A DNA stretch of 64,000 bases from JBQTGK01 sp052400665 (GTDB lineage Bacteria > Bacteroidota > Bacteroidia > Bacteroidales > Marinifilaceae), in assembly GCA_052400665.1 (NCBI GenBank), contig JBQTGK010000001.1, one strand, 5' to 3'. This document shows positions 35,514 to 44,214 of the stretch, piece after piece. How positions within the stretch are numbered: position 1 is the first letter of the stretch; each line of letters starts with the position of its first letter. Under the pieces are notes generated by a model, which was not told the DNA's origin, ran no database searches, and was given only the letters and a program-made list of their open reading frames with translations. Made by a program: the position numbers and the translations under genes.

Positions 35514-36857
35514 TTAATAAGCAGCAGCTCCTCCAGGAGTTTTACCTTTTATTCTTCCAGACTTCATCAATCCATCGTAATGACGCATCAATAAATGTGA
35601 TTCAATTTGCTGTAATGTATCCAACACTACCCCGACTAGAATCAACAATGAGGTACCTCCATAAAATTGTGCAAATTGGTTATTCACTCCAGCAATCATT
35701 GCAAACGCAGGTAAGATTGCTACTAAACCAAGAAATAATGATCCTGGTAAAGTAATTCGCGACATAACTGTATCCAAAAAGTCGATTGTTTTCTTTCCTG
35801 GCTTAATACCTGGAATAAAACCTCCATTCTTTTTCATGTCCTCAGCCATCTGAGTAGGATTAACAGTAATCGCAGTATAGAAATAGGTGAACAAAACAAT
35901 CATTACAAAGAATAAAGCATTGTACCAAAATCCGGTAAAGTTAGATAAAGCTGAAGCTACTCCTGTTAATGCATCCGAACTTGCATAGTTCACAAACGCC
36001 ATAGGCAAAAACATAATTGCCTGAGCAAAAATGATAGGCATTACACCAGCAGCATTCACTTTTAAAGGAATATACTGACGAACACCTCCATATTGTTTGT
36101 TACCAACAATTCTCTTTGCATACTGTACTGGTATCTTTCTCGTTCCTTGTACCAACATAATAGTCACCACAAAAATGAAGAATAACATCACAATCTCTAA
36201 AACAAGTACGATTAATCCACCACCTTGTCCTTCAATTCTAGATCCTAATTCTGCAATAAACGAGAATGGCAATCTTGCAATAATACCTATCATAATAATT
36301 ATCGAGATACCATTACCGATACCTTTATCAGTAATTTTTTCTCCTAACCACATAATAAACATAGATCCTGCTGCAAGTATTACCACAGAAGATATAGTAA
36401 AGAATGTACCTTTAAGAATAAAGGCTGCTTCAGGTAAAGTTGTATGTAAGTTTAATAAATATCCTGGCGCTTGAAGAACAAGTATAATCACTGTTAAGTA
36501 CCGGGTAATTTGATTAATTTTTCTACGTCCACTTTCACCTTCACGTTGTAATCTTTGAAAATAAGGAACTGCAATTCCCATTAACTGGATTACAATAGAG
36601 GCAGATATGTATGGCATAATTCCAAGAGCAAAGATGGATGCATTTGCAAACGCTCCCCCTGAAAACATGTTTAACAAACCTAAAACTCCATCTGAAGTTT
36701 GTGATTTTAACGCTTCTAAATGAGCCGGGTCAATACCAGGCAAAACCACCTTAGCACCTAAACGGTAGACTAAAAGAAGACCCAGAGTAGTTAAGATACG
36801 TGATCTTAAATCCTCAATCTTCCAGATGTTCTTCAATGTTTCTATTAAACCTTTCAT
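35514..36857 (-). CDS. secY: protein translocase subunit SecY
   Basis: 447 residues with ten membrane helices. It is the pore of the Sec translocon. The plug-region GLLNMFSGGAFANASIFALGIMPYI is intact, as are the cytosolic loops with RKIPVQYAKR and the C-terminal QIESHLLMRHYDG, which contact SecA and the ribosome. It closes the spc section after rplO (9 bases). Confidence 0.97.
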   Translation of the reverse strand: MKGLIETLKNIWKIEDLRSRILTTLGLLLVYRLGAKVVLPGIDPAHLEALKSQTSDGVLGLLNMFSGGAFANASIFALGIMPYISASIVIQLMGIAVPYFQRLQREGESGRRKINQITRYLTVIILVLQAPGYLLNLHTTLPEAAFILKGTFFTISSVVILAAGSMFIMWLGEKITDKGIGNGISIIIMIGIIARLPFSFIAELGSRIEGQGGGLIVLVLEIVMLFFIFVVTIMLVQGTRKIPVQYAKRIVGNKQYGGVRQYIPLKVNAAGVMPIIFAQAIMFLPMAFVNYASSDALTGVASALSNFTGFWYNALFFVMIVLFTYFYTAITVNPTQMAEDMKKNGGFIPGIKPGKKTIDFLDTVMSRITLPGSLFLGLVAILPAFAMIAGVNNQFAQFYGGTSLLILVGVVLDTLQQIESHLLMRHYDGLMKSGRIKGKTPGGAAAY

Positions 36858-36866
36858 TATATAAAC

Positions 36867-37313
36867 TTACAATTTAACAACTGTTCCTTCTACTGCTTCA
36901 ATCGCTGATTGAGCAGATTTTGAGAATGCGTGAGCTTTAACTTCAAGCTTAGCAGTCAATGTTCCCTTACCTAAAATTTTAACATTTTCGTTTTTCGATG
37001 CTAAACCAGCATTTACGATTACGTCAAGATCAATAACAGTAATGTTATTTTTTTCTGCTAATGCTTGTAAAACGTCAACATTAATAGCTTTATACTCTTT
37101 TCTGTTGATGTTCTTAAATCCAAACTTAGGAACTCTTCGTTGTAAAGGCATTTGACCACCTTCGAATCCAACTTTCTTAGAGTATCCAGATCTTGACTTC
37201 GCACCTTTATGTCCTCTAGTTGAGGTTCCACCTCTACCAGATCCTTGTCCGCGACCTATTCTTTTATTTGTCTTTACAGAACCAGCTGCGGGTTTTAAGT
37301 TACTTAAGTCCAT
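36867..37313 (-). CDS. rplO: 50S ribosomal protein L15
   Basis: 148 residues. The glycine- and arginine-rich N-terminal extension (RIGRGQGSGRGGTSTRGHKG) threads into 23S rRNA, and a globular part with GGQMPLQRRVPKFGF follows. Four residues longer than E. coli. 30 bases after rpmD. Confidence 0.97.
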   Translation of the reverse strand: MDLSNLKPAAGSVKTNKRIGRGQGSGRGGTSTRGHKGAKSRSGYSKKVGFEGGQMPLQRRVPKFGFKNINRKEYKAINVDVLQALAEKNNITVIDLDVIVNAGLASKNENVKILGKGTLTAKLEVKAHAFSKSAQSAIEAVEGTVVKL

Positions 37314-37343
37314 ATCTATTTATTTCTAAATATTTACAATGAT

Positions 37344-37520
37344 TTATTCTTCTACGGAAACCAAGTGTTGCACCTTCACTACCATACCTTTTATCTGAGG
37401 CGTAGCTTCGTGTTCAACAGTAGCATTGATTTTATTCAAACCTAATGCTTCCAAGGTTCTTTTCTGGCGATCGGTACTTCCGATTTTGCTCTTGATTTGA
37501 GTAATTTTAATCTTAGCCAT
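37344..37520 (-). CDS. rpmD: 50S ribosomal protein L30
   Basis: Read directly: 58 residues, starting MAKIKITQIKSKIGSTDRQK and ending VQHLVSVEE. The length and the KxTLxALGLxK element (KRTLEALGLNK) identify uL30. Between rpsE (11 bases) and rplO. Confidence 0.95.
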   Translation of the reverse strand: MAKIKITQIKSKIGSTDRQKRTLEALGLNKINATVEHEATPQIKGMVVKVQHLVSVEE

Positions 37521-37531
37521 TTCCCTAATTC

Positions 37532-38044
37532 TTAACCGTTAAACACTTTATCCAATGAAACACCCCTTTGTTCAGCAACAGTATGAGCATCTCTTAATTC
37601 AGCAAGAGCTTCGAAAGTTGCTTTTACAAGGTTATGAGGGTTTGATGAACCTTTTGATTTAGCAAGTACATCAGTTACTCCAACACTCTCTAGTACTGCA
37701 CGCATTGCACCACCGGCTTTAACCCCAGTACCGTGAGAAGCTGGTTTAATAAAAACCTCTGCTCCACCGAATCTTGAAAGTTGCTCGTGAGGAATAGTTC
37801 CTTTGTAAACAGGTACTTTAATCAAATTTTTCTTAGCAGCGTCTACTCCTTTAGAAATAGCCGTGGTAACTTCATTTGCTTTACCAAGTCCCCATCCTAC
37901 TAATCCATTTTCGTTACCTACAACAACAATTGCAGAAAAACTGAAAGTTCTACCTCCTTTTGTTACTTTGGTAACACGATTAATAGCAACCAGTCTATCT
38001 TTAAGCTCTGCATCGCTTGTCTTAACATTTTTGATATCTGCCAT
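37532..38044 (-). CDS. rpsE: 30S ribosomal protein S5
   Basis: 170 residues. The double-stranded RNA-binding-like N-domain holds the loop RTFSFSAIVVVGNENGLVGWG, the region where spectinomycin-resistance changes occur in other bacteria, and the C-domain has RAVLESVGVTDVLAKSKGSSN. It contributes to decoding accuracy at the mRNA entry. 5 bases after rplR. Confidence 0.97.
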   Translation of the reverse strand: MADIKNVKTSDAELKDRLVAINRVTKVTKGGRTFSFSAIVVVGNENGLVGWGLGKANEVTTAISKGVDAAKKNLIKVPVYKGTIPHEQLSRFGGAEVFIKPASHGTGVKAGGAMRAVLESVGVTDVLAKSKGSSNPHNLVKATFEALAELRDAHTVAEQRGVSLDKVFNG

Positions 38045-38049
38045 AATTA

Positions 38050-38406
38050 TTAAAATTTAAGGCCACTTTTACGAGCAGCGTCCGCTAAAGATTTAACTCT
38101 ACCATGGTATAGATAACCATTTCTATCGAATACAACACTAGTGAAACCAGCTTCTTTTGCTTTTTCAGCAATAGCTTGTCCTACTAATTCTGCTTGTTCA
38201 ATTTTATTTACTGATTTTTCAGCAATCTCTTTGATTAATGAGCTAGTAGCCATCAAAGTTTTTCCTGAAAGATCATCTATCAATTGTACTGAAATCTGCT
38301 TATTAGAACGAAAAACTGACATTCTTGGTCTTTCAGCAGTTCCAGAAACAGACTTGCGAATTCTTCTTTTAATTCTTAGTCTTCTTTCTTGCTTAGTTAA
38401 AGCCAT
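38050..38406 (-). CDS. rplR: 50S ribosomal protein L18
   Basis: 118 residues, one more than E. coli. The arginine-rich start (RRLRIKRRIRKSVSGTAERPR) and the C-terminal FDRNGYLYHGRVKSLADAAR are diagnostic. It binds 5S rRNA with L5 in the central protuberance. 18 bases after rplF. Confidence 0.97.
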   Translation of the reverse strand: MALTKQERRLRIKRRIRKSVSGTAERPRMSVFRSNKQISVQLIDDLSGKTLMATSSLIKEIAEKSVNKIEQAELVGQAIAEKAKEAGFTSVVFDRNGYLYHGRVKSLADAARKSGLKF

Positions 38407-38424
38407 AATTTACTGTTTTAGAAA

Positions 38425-38979
38425 TTATTTACCTGCAGATTTACCAGCTTTTCTTCTAAGCTGTTCTCCAACAAATTTAACACCTTTTCCTTTATATGGT
38501 TCAGGTTTTCTGAATGATCTGATTTTTGCTGCAACCTGACCTACCAATTGCTTATCGCAACTCTCAAGAGTAATGATAGGATTAGCACGCTTTTCAGTTA
38601 CTGCTGTTACTTTAACCTCAGCAGCAATTTCCATGTGAATAAGGTGAGAATACCCTAAAGCTAACTCTAGAATCTGACCTCTAGAGGTAGCACGATAACC
38701 TACACCAACAAGTTCTTGCTCAATCTTATAACCCTCAGTAACACCAAATACCATATTGCTCATCAATGAACGATATAAACCGTGCATTGCTTTGTGTCTC
38801 TTCTGATCAGAAGGACGCTCAAGAACAACTTTATTTTCCTCTACAGAAACTTTAATTTCAGTGTTAATTTGTTGTGTTAATTCACCTTTAGGTCCTTTAA
38901 CAACTACTGAATTATCTTTATTTACCGTTACGCTTACTCCGGCAGGCAAATTGATAGGTAATTTTCCAATTCGTGACAT
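38425..38979 (-). CDS. rplF: 50S ribosomal protein L6
   Basis: 184 residues of two repeated domains, ending in the PEPYKGKGVKF signature and a KSAGK tail. It sits near the sarcin-ricin loop and the factor-binding site. Its start is preceded by a full AGGAGG seven bases upstream, which no other gene of this block has. 16 bases after rpsH. Confidence 0.97.
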   Translation of the reverse strand: MSRIGKLPINLPAGVSVTVNKDNSVVVKGPKGELTQQINTEIKVSVEENKVVLERPSDQKRHKAMHGLYRSLMSNMVFGVTEGYKIEQELVGVGYRATSRGQILELALGYSHLIHMEIAAEVKVTAVTEKRANPIITLESCDKQLVGQVAAKIRSFRKPEPYKGKGVKFVGEQLRRKAGKSAGK

Positions 38980-38986
38980 TTCTAAT

Positions 38987-38992
38987 CCTCCT
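38987..38992 (-). promoter_or_regulatory. Shine-Dalgarno sequence of rplF
   Basis: The minus strand reads AAGGAGGATTAGAA before ATG: a perfect AGGAGG with a seven-base spacer. Most genes in this window have no such site, as expected for Bacteroidota, so it stands out and also fixes the rplF start. Confidence 0.7.
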
Positions 38993-38995
38993 TAA

Positions 38996-39391
38996 TTAAT
39001 AAACGTAACACAATATTTCACCACCAACATGCTTCTGACGAGCTTCCTTGTCAGTCATAACTCCCTGAGAAGTAGAAAGAATCGCAATTCCTAAACCGTT
39101 AAGTACGCGAGGTAATTCTAGTGCTCCACAATATTTTCTTAAACCTGGCTTAGAGACACGTTTAAGATCCTTAATTGCTGAGATCTTGGTTTCTGGATGG
39201 TATTTCAAGGCAATTTTAATTACGCCCTGAACGCCATCATCTACAAATTTGTAGTTAAGGATATAACCTTTATCCTTAAGAATCTTTGTCATTTCTTTTT
39301 TCACGTTCGATGCTGGCACCTCAACCACTTTGTGGTTAGCCATAACCGCATTTCTTAAACGTGTAAGAAAATCTGCTATTGGATCTGTCAT
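38996..39391 (-). CDS. rpsH: 30S ribosomal protein S8
   Basis: 131 residues. The start at 39391 (MTDPIADFLTRLRNAVMANH) is the family start; an in-frame Met 39 bases upstream lies in the leader hairpin region and is rejected. The C-terminal LNGLGIAILSTSQGVMTDKEAR RNA-contact loop is present. It is a central-domain assembly protein and the repressor of spc genes in E. coli. A 71-base spacer precedes it. Confidence 0.96.
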   Translation of the reverse strand: MTDPIADFLTRLRNAVMANHKVVEVPASNVKKEMTKILKDKGYILNYKFVDDGVQGVIKIALKYHPETKISAIKDLKRVSKPGLRKYCGALELPRVLNGLGIAILSTSQGVMTDKEARQKHVGGEILCYVY

Positions 39392-39411
39392 TATATAAAA
39401 AATTAAATTGA

Positions 39412-39427
39412 TCCCGATTTCTCGGGA
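39412..39427 (-). promoter_or_regulatory. GNRA-capped hairpin in the rpsN-rpsH spacer
   Basis: Minus-strand RNA reads UCCCGA-GAAA-UCGGGA: a six-pair stem with a GAAA tetraloop, 21 bases before the rpsH start, followed by UCAAUUUAAUUUUUU. It could be an attenuator, a processing site or a protein-binding site. Confidence 0.5.
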
Positions 39428-39462
39428 CAATATTTAACAATATTCTGATAACAAAATTTTGA

Positions 39463-39732
39463 TTACCAACTTGCCTTCTTTACACCAGGTATTAGACCAG
39501 AAGAAGCCATTTCACGGAAAGTGATACGACTAATCCCGAATTGTCTCATATATCCTTTAGGACGTCCGGTGATCTTACATCTGTTGTGTAAACGAACAGG
39601 TGAAGAATTTTTTGGCAAACGACTAAGAGCGATGTAATCGCCTTCCTCTTTTAGTTTAGCTCTTTTAGCTGCGTATTTTTCAACTAACTTTTGACGCTTA
39701 ACTTCGCGAGCTTTCATTGATTCTTTAGCCAT
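39463..39732 (-). CDS. rpsN: 30S ribosomal protein S14, zinc-free type
   Basis: 89 residues. The core LHNRCKITGRPKGYMRQFGISR has only one cysteine, so the CxxC zinc ribbon of the short S14 type is absent; the length is between the short (61) and E. coli (101) forms. It sits in the head, where the tRNA anticodon end passes. 4 bases after rplE. Confidence 0.96.
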   Translation of the reverse strand: MAKESMKAREVKRQKLVEKYAAKRAKLKEEGDYIALSRLPKNSSPVRLHNRCKITGRPKGYMRQFGISRITFREMASSGLIPGVKKASW

Positions 39733-39736
39733 CGTC

Positions 39737-40291
39737 TTATTTTTTTAGATTTTTAAATGGTAATCCAAATTCTTTTAAAAGAGCATAAGCTTCTTCATCG
39801 GTTTTGGCAGTAGTAACAAAAGTAATATTCATACCCATAATTTTGTTGATTTCATCCAACACAATCTCAGGAAAAATAATTTGTTCTTCAATACCTAAAG
39901 TATAATTTCCTCTACCGTCTAATTTACTCTTAATACCTCTAAAGTCGCGAATACGTGGTAATGCCACACGAACTAATTTTTCAAGAAATTCATACATGTG
40001 CTCACGACGTAAAGTTACAGTAGTACCAATTGGCATACCTTTACGTAACTTAAAGTTCGAAATATCTTTAGAAGAGAAAGTCTGAACAGCTTTCTGACCA
40101 GTAATGGCAGTTAGCTCATTCACAGAGAATTCAAGCACTTTTTTATCAGCAATTGCCTGACCAACACCTTGATTAATTACTATCTTCGTTAATTTAGGTG
40201 CTTGCATTACAGATTTGTAATCAAATTCCTTCATTAATGTAGGAATGATTTCTTCTGTATACTGTTTTTTAAGAGTCGGTGTATAGCTCAT
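39737..40291 (-). CDS. rplE: 50S ribosomal protein L5
   Basis: 184 residues. The motifs LTKIVINQGVGQA and LPRIRDFRGI are diagnostic. It binds 5S rRNA and contacts the small-subunit head. Its ATG overlaps the rplX stop by one base, and a GGAGGAG stretch within the end of rplX, about eight bases upstream, may serve as a ribosome-binding site. Confidence 0.97.
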   Translation of the reverse strand: MSYTPTLKKQYTEEIIPTLMKEFDYKSVMQAPKLTKIVINQGVGQAIADKKVLEFSVNELTAITGQKAVQTFSSKDISNFKLRKGMPIGTTVTLRREHMYEFLEKLVRVALPRIRDFRGIKSKLDGRGNYTLGIEEQIIFPEIVLDEINKIMGMNITFVTTAKTDEEAYALLKEFGLPFKNLKK

Positions 40292-40608
40292 TACTTAATC
40301 TCCTCCCCTGACTTTTTAGAGTATCTAACTAATTTATTGTTATCGCCCATTTTTCTACCAATACGAGTAGCTTTTCCTGTTGAAGGATCTTTCACATTCA
40401 AATTTGAAATGTGAATTGGGGCTTCCTTTTTAACGATACCACCCTGAGGATTCTCAGCATTAGGCTTGGTGTGTTTTGAAATCATGTTAACACCCTCAAC
40501 GATTGCTCGCTGTTTGCTAACAAGTACTTCTAACACTTTACCTTCCTGACCTTTTGATTCCCCAGAATTAACAATTACGGTATCACCCTTTTTAATATGT
40601 AACTTCAT
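40291..40608 (-). CDS. rplX: 50S ribosomal protein L24
   Basis: 105 residues with the KOW motif near the start (KKGDTVIVNSGESKGQEGKVLEV). It is one of the two initiators of large-subunit assembly, near the exit tunnel. Translationally coupled to rplE by a one-base overlap; 19 bases after rplN. Confidence 0.97.
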   Translation of the reverse strand: MKLHIKKGDTVIVNSGESKGQEGKVLEVLVSKQRAIVEGVNMISKHTKPNAENPQGGIVKKEAPIHISNLNVKDPSTGKATRIGRKMGDNNKLVRYSKKSGEEIK

Positions 40609-40627
40609 TGTTCTTGGTTTACAAAGA

Positions 40628-40993
40628 TTATAAAACTTCTGGTGCTAGAGAAACGATCTTCATATTAGTGTCACGTAACTCTCTTGCAACAGGTCCAAAA
40701 ATACGGGTTCCTCTCATTTCACCGGCAGTATTCAATAATACACATGCGTTATCATCGAAACGAATATAGGATCCGTCTGGTCTTCTAATCTCTTTTTTGG
40801 TGCGAACAACAACTGCTTTTGTTACTGTTCCTTTTTTCATTTCGGAACCGGCGATAGCGTTCTTTACGGTAACCACGATTCTATCTCCAATTGAAGCATA
40901 ACGTTTTCTGGTACCGCCCAACACACGAATACAAAGTACTTCCTTTGCACCGCTGTTATCAGCTACTAATAGTCTACTTTCTGTTTGTATCAT
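40628..40993 (-). CDS. rplN: 50S ribosomal protein L14
   Basis: 121 residues. MIQTESRLLVADNSGAKEV is the conserved start and FDDNACVLLN the central loop. It contacts the small subunit at bridge B8. Two bases after rpsQ. Confidence 0.97.
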   Translation of the reverse strand: MIQTESRLLVADNSGAKEVLCIRVLGGTRKRYASIGDRIVVTVKNAIAGSEMKKGTVTKAVVVRTKKEIRRPDGSYIRFDDNACVLLNTAGEMRGTRIFGPVARELRDTNMKIVSLAPEVL

Positions 40994-40995
40994 GA

Positions 40996-41253
40996 TTACT
41001 TAGCTCTTTCAATAATTTCAACTAATCTCCAACTTTTATTTTTACTTAAAGGTCGGGTTTCCATGATTTTTACGGTATCACCTTCATTACAGGTGTTTTC
41101 CTCGTCATGAGCAGTGAATTTCTTGGTTTTGTTCACAAACTTACCATAAATTGGGTGTTTCTCTTTTGTGTGAACTGCAACAGTAATGGATTTTTCCATT
41201 TTGCTGCTAACCACTACCCCGATACGCTCTTTTCTAAGATTTCTTTCCATCAC
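40996..41253 (-). CDS. rpsQ: 30S ribosomal protein S17
   Basis: 85 residues, an OB fold with the family motifs GVVVSSKMEKSITVAV and the C-terminal GDTVKIMETRPLSKNKSWRLVE. It binds the 16S 5' domain early in assembly. 4 bases after rpmC. Confidence 0.97.
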   Translation of the reverse strand: MMERNLRKERIGVVVSSKMEKSITVAVHTKEKHPIYGKFVNKTKKFTAHDEENTCNEGDTVKIMETRPLSKNKSWRLVEIIERAK

Positions 41254-41257
41254 TTTT

Positions 41258-41455
41258 TTACTTTTCAGTTAATTGCCTTTGACGTAACTCAGTCATAAGT
41301 TTGGCAATGTTACGTCGGGTTTCCTTAATTTGCAAAGGATTTTCCAAAGGTGAAATAGCGTGATTTAGTCTAAAGCGAGTTAACGCTGATCTTTCAGCAT
41401 CCAACTTTTCTACTATTTCCTGTGTTGTTAACTCTTTAATTTCTGAATTCTTCAT
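41258..41455 (-). CDS. rpmC: 50S ribosomal protein L29
   Basis: 65 residues forming a helical hairpin. NPLQIKETRRNIAKLMTELRQR is the conserved second helix. It lies at the exit tunnel beside L23, where chaperones and SRP dock. Only two bases separate it from rplP. Confidence 0.96.
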   Translation of the reverse strand: MKNSEIKELTTQEIVEKLDAERSALTRFRLNHAISPLENPLQIKETRRNIAKLMTELRQRQLTEK

Positions 41456-41457
41456 GA

Positions 41458-41889
41458 TTAATCATTTGAATTTTCAACATAATCACGTCTTACGACAAAC
41501 TTTGTAGTAACAGGTAGCTTTTGAGCAGCTAGACGTAACGCCTCTTTTGCTACTTCAAAAGGTACTCCTTCACACTCGAATAACATTCTTCCAGGTGAAA
41601 CAGCAGCAACGAATCCTTCTGGAGATCCTTTACCCTTACCCATACGTACCTCTGCAGGCTTTTTAGTGATAGGTTTATCTGGAAATACTCTGATCCAAAT
41701 TTGACCTTGTCTTTGCATATATCGAGTCACTGCTACACGTGCAGCTTCAATTTGACGACCAGTAATCCACTTTTCTTCAAGTGATTTGATCCCAAAAGAT
41801 CCGAATGCTAATTCAGTACCGCGTCCTGCGTTACCTTTCATTCTTCCCTTTTGTTGTCTTCTAAATTTTGTCCTTTTTGGTTGTAACAT
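41458..41889 (-). CDS. rplP: 50S ribosomal protein L16
   Basis: 143 residues. MLQPKRTKFRRQQKGRMKG opens it and WIRVFPDKPITKKPAEVRMGKGKG is the conserved loop near the A-site tRNA elbow. Seven residues longer than E. coli. 26 bases after rpsC. Confidence 0.97.
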   Translation of the reverse strand: MLQPKRTKFRRQQKGRMKGNAGRGTELAFGSFGIKSLEEKWITGRQIEAARVAVTRYMQRQGQIWIRVFPDKPITKKPAEVRMGKGKGSPEGFVAAVSPGRMLFECEGVPFEVAKEALRLAAQKLPVTTKFVVRRDYVENSND

Positions 41890-41915
41890 CGTACTAATTC
41901 TTTAAAATTTAAAGA

Positions 41916-42626
41916 CTACTTCTTTTTTCTTCTATTAAAACCACCTTTTCCTTTTGGACCTCGGCTATCTTTCATGCCGGCGTTAGGAGTTAAGTCACGT
42001 TTACCATAAACTTCTCCTTTACAGATCCAAACTTTAATACCAATTAACCCATAGGTTGTCAATGCTTCTGCCTGACAGTAATCAATATCTGCTCTTAAGG
42101 TGTGAAGCGGAGTACGTCCTTCTTTATACATTTCAGAACGTGCCATCTCAGCTCCATTTAAACGGCCGGAAATCTGAACTTTAATTCCCTCAGCACCCAT
42201 TCTCATAGTAGAAGCAATAGCCATCTTAATTGCTCTTCGATAGGCGATACGTCCTTCGATTTGTCGAGCAATATTATTAGCAACGATTACAGAATCCATT
42301 TCTGGACGCTTAATTTCAAAGATGTTAATTTGTACTTCTTTGTCAGTAATCTTCTTTAACTCTTCTTTTAACTTGTCAACTTCCTGACCACCTTTTCCGA
42401 TAATAATACCTGGACGAGCAGTATTGATAGTGATAGTAATTAATTTAAGAGTTCTTTCGATAATGATTTTAGAAATACTTGCCTTAGCTAAACGAGCGTT
42501 TAGGTACTTTCTAATTTTGGTATCTTCAACAAGCTTATCGCCGTAGTTTTTTCCGCCAAACCAGTTAGAATCCCATCCTCTGATGATTCCTAATCTATTT
42601 CCTATTGGATTTACTTTTTGTCCCAT
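41916..42626 (-). CDS. rpsC: 30S ribosomal protein S3
   Basis: 236 residues. The KH domain carries the GxxG loop as IIGKGGQEVDKLK. The C-domain includes the R-K-rich ARSEMYKEGRTPLHTLRADIDY and ends in NRRKKK. It lines the mRNA entry channel, where it contributes to helicase action with S4 and S5. 5 bases after rplV. Confidence 0.97.
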   Translation of the reverse strand: MGQKVNPIGNRLGIIRGWDSNWFGGKNYGDKLVEDTKIRKYLNARLAKASISKIIIERTLKLITITINTARPGIIIGKGGQEVDKLKEELKKITDKEVQINIFEIKRPEMDSVIVANNIARQIEGRIAYRRAIKMAIASTMRMGAEGIKVQISGRLNGAEMARSEMYKEGRTPLHTLRADIDYCQAEALTTYGLIGIKVWICKGEVYGKRDLTPNAGMKDSRGPKGKGGFNRRKKK

Positions 42627-42631
42627 TCTAA

Positions 42632-43051
42632 CTATTCTTTAGTATTATCGGCTTCAGCAGTTTTACTACCCAATAATATAGTTACATGATTTGATCTTTT
42701 CTTAATTCTATGTGCTCTCCCTTGAGGAGCAGGTCTAAGTCGCTTTAAAATACGAGCTGAATCTACACAAATTTCTTTAATGTATAACTCGCTTTCTTCG
42801 ATTCTTTGACCTTCATTCTTCGCTTGCCAATTGGCAATAGCAGAAAGCACTAGTTTTTCTACGCGATTTGATGCTTCTTTCGGACTGAAACGAAGTACAT
42901 CTAAAGCTCGGTTCACCTCCATACCTCTTACCATATCGGCAACAAGTCTCATTTTACGAGGTGAAGTAGGAACATTTTTCAAGCTAGCAAATGCTTTGCT
43001 CTTTTTTTCCTCCTTTATTTGGTTTGCTTTTATTCTTTTTCTTGCACCCAT
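42632..43051 (-). CDS. rplV: 50S ribosomal protein L22
   Basis: 139 residues, longer than the 110 of E. coli through an N-terminal extension of about 20 (MGARKRIKANQIKEEKKSKA) and a C-terminal tail. The tunnel beta-hairpin sequence LKRLRPAPQGRAHRIKKRSNH is intact; that is where macrolide-resistance changes fall in other bacteria. 43 bases after rpsS. Confidence 0.96.
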   Translation of the reverse strand: MGARKRIKANQIKEEKKSKAFASLKNVPTSPRKMRLVADMVRGMEVNRALDVLRFSPKEASNRVEKLVLSAIANWQAKNEGQRIEESELYIKEICVDSARILKRLRPAPQGRAHRIKKRSNHVTILLGSKTAEADNTKE

Positions 43052-43094
43052 TTTTACAAATTCAAAATGTTAATTAAAACCTTTAAACATGCGA

Positions 43095-43364
43095 TTAGCG
43101 TTTCTTCTTATCAGCATGTCCTCTAAAAGTACGAGTTGGCGCAAATTCACCTAATTTATGGCCTACCATGTTTTCAGTAACATAAACAGGAATGAATTTG
43201 TTTCCGTTGTGAACGGCAATTGTGTGCCCTACGAAATCCGGAGAAATCATAGAACGTCTTGACCAGGTTTTCATCACTGACTTTTTACCTGATTCGTTTT
43301 GCTCCAATACTCGTTTCTCCAATTTGAAATCGATAAAAGGGCCTTTTTTTAATGAACGACTCAT
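43095..43364 (-). CDS. rpsS: 30S ribosomal protein S19
   Basis: 89 residues. MSRSLKKGPFID starts it, and GHTIAVHNGNKFIPVYVTENMVGHKLGEF is the conserved body. It forms the head with S13 and helps bridge to the large subunit. 19 bases after rplB. Confidence 0.97.
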   Translation of the reverse strand: MSRSLKKGPFIDFKLEKRVLEQNESGKKSVMKTWSRRSMISPDFVGHTIAVHNGNKFIPVYVTENMVGHKLGEFAPTRTFRGHADKKKR

Positions 43365-43383
43365 AACAATCTAATTAATCAAA

Positions 43384-44208
43384 TTACTTTTTCCTTCTTT
43401 CAACAATATACTTATTAGAAGCATTCTTCTTGGCACGAGTTTTAAACCCTTTAGCCAACACACCTGTTCTAGAACGAGGGTGTCCACCTGAAGACTTACC
43501 TTCACCACCACCCATTGGGTGATCAACTGGGTTCATTACCACACCACGAACGCGAGGTCTTCTACCTAACCATCTAGTACGACCGGCTTTACCGCTTCTC
43601 TCCAACGCATGGTCGGTATTAGAAACAGTTCCAATAGTCGCTTTACAGGTTACTAGAATCATTCGAACTTCACCAGAAGGTAATTTGATCATTGCATATT
43701 TGCCTTCTCTTGAAACAAGTTGAGCATATGCACCAGCGCTACGAGCCATCACAGCACCTTGAGAGGGTCTTAATTCAATATTATGAATTATTGTACCTAA
43801 TGGGATATCAGATAATGGCATTGCGTTTCCGATTTCAGGAGTTACCTTTTCGCCAGAAAGCAAAGTTTGTCCAACTTCGAGTCCATTTGGAGCGATAATA
43901 TAACGCTTCTCTCCGTCTGCATACACAAGTAATGCGATACGCGCAGTACGGTTTGGATCGTATTCAATCGAAACAACTTTTGCGGGAACCCCGTCTTTGT
44001 CTCTTTTGAAATCAATAACTCGATATCTTCTCTTGTGACCACCACCTATATATCTCATTGTCATCTTACCAGTGTTATTTCTACCACCGGTTTTCTTCAT
44101 TGGTCTTAACAATGATTTCTCAGGTTTGTCTGTAGTTACCTGCTCAAAGGTATTTAAGATCTTATTTCTTTGACCAGGAGTTACAGGTTTTAATTTACGT
44201 ACAGCCAT
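43384..44208 (-). CDS. rplB: 50S ribosomal protein L2
   Basis: 274 residues. The SH3-like and OB domains contain GRNNTGKMTMRYIGGGHKRRYR, and the C-terminal loop RGVVMNPVDHPMGGGEGKSSGG carries the histidine near the peptidyl transferase centre. 6 bases after rplW. Confidence 0.98.
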   Translation of the reverse strand: MAVRKLKPVTPGQRNKILNTFEQVTTDKPEKSLLRPMKKTGGRNNTGKMTMRYIGGGHKRRYRVIDFKRDKDGVPAKVVSIEYDPNRTARIALLVYADGEKRYIIAPNGLEVGQTLLSGEKVTPEIGNAMPLSDIPLGTIIHNIELRPSQGAVMARSAGAYAQLVSREGKYAMIKLPSGEVRMILVTCKATIGTVSNTDHALERSGKAGRTRWLGRRPRVRGVVMNPVDHPMGGGEGKSSGGHPRSRTGVLAKGFKTRAKKNASNKYIVERRKK

Positions 44209-44214
44209 TTTCTA

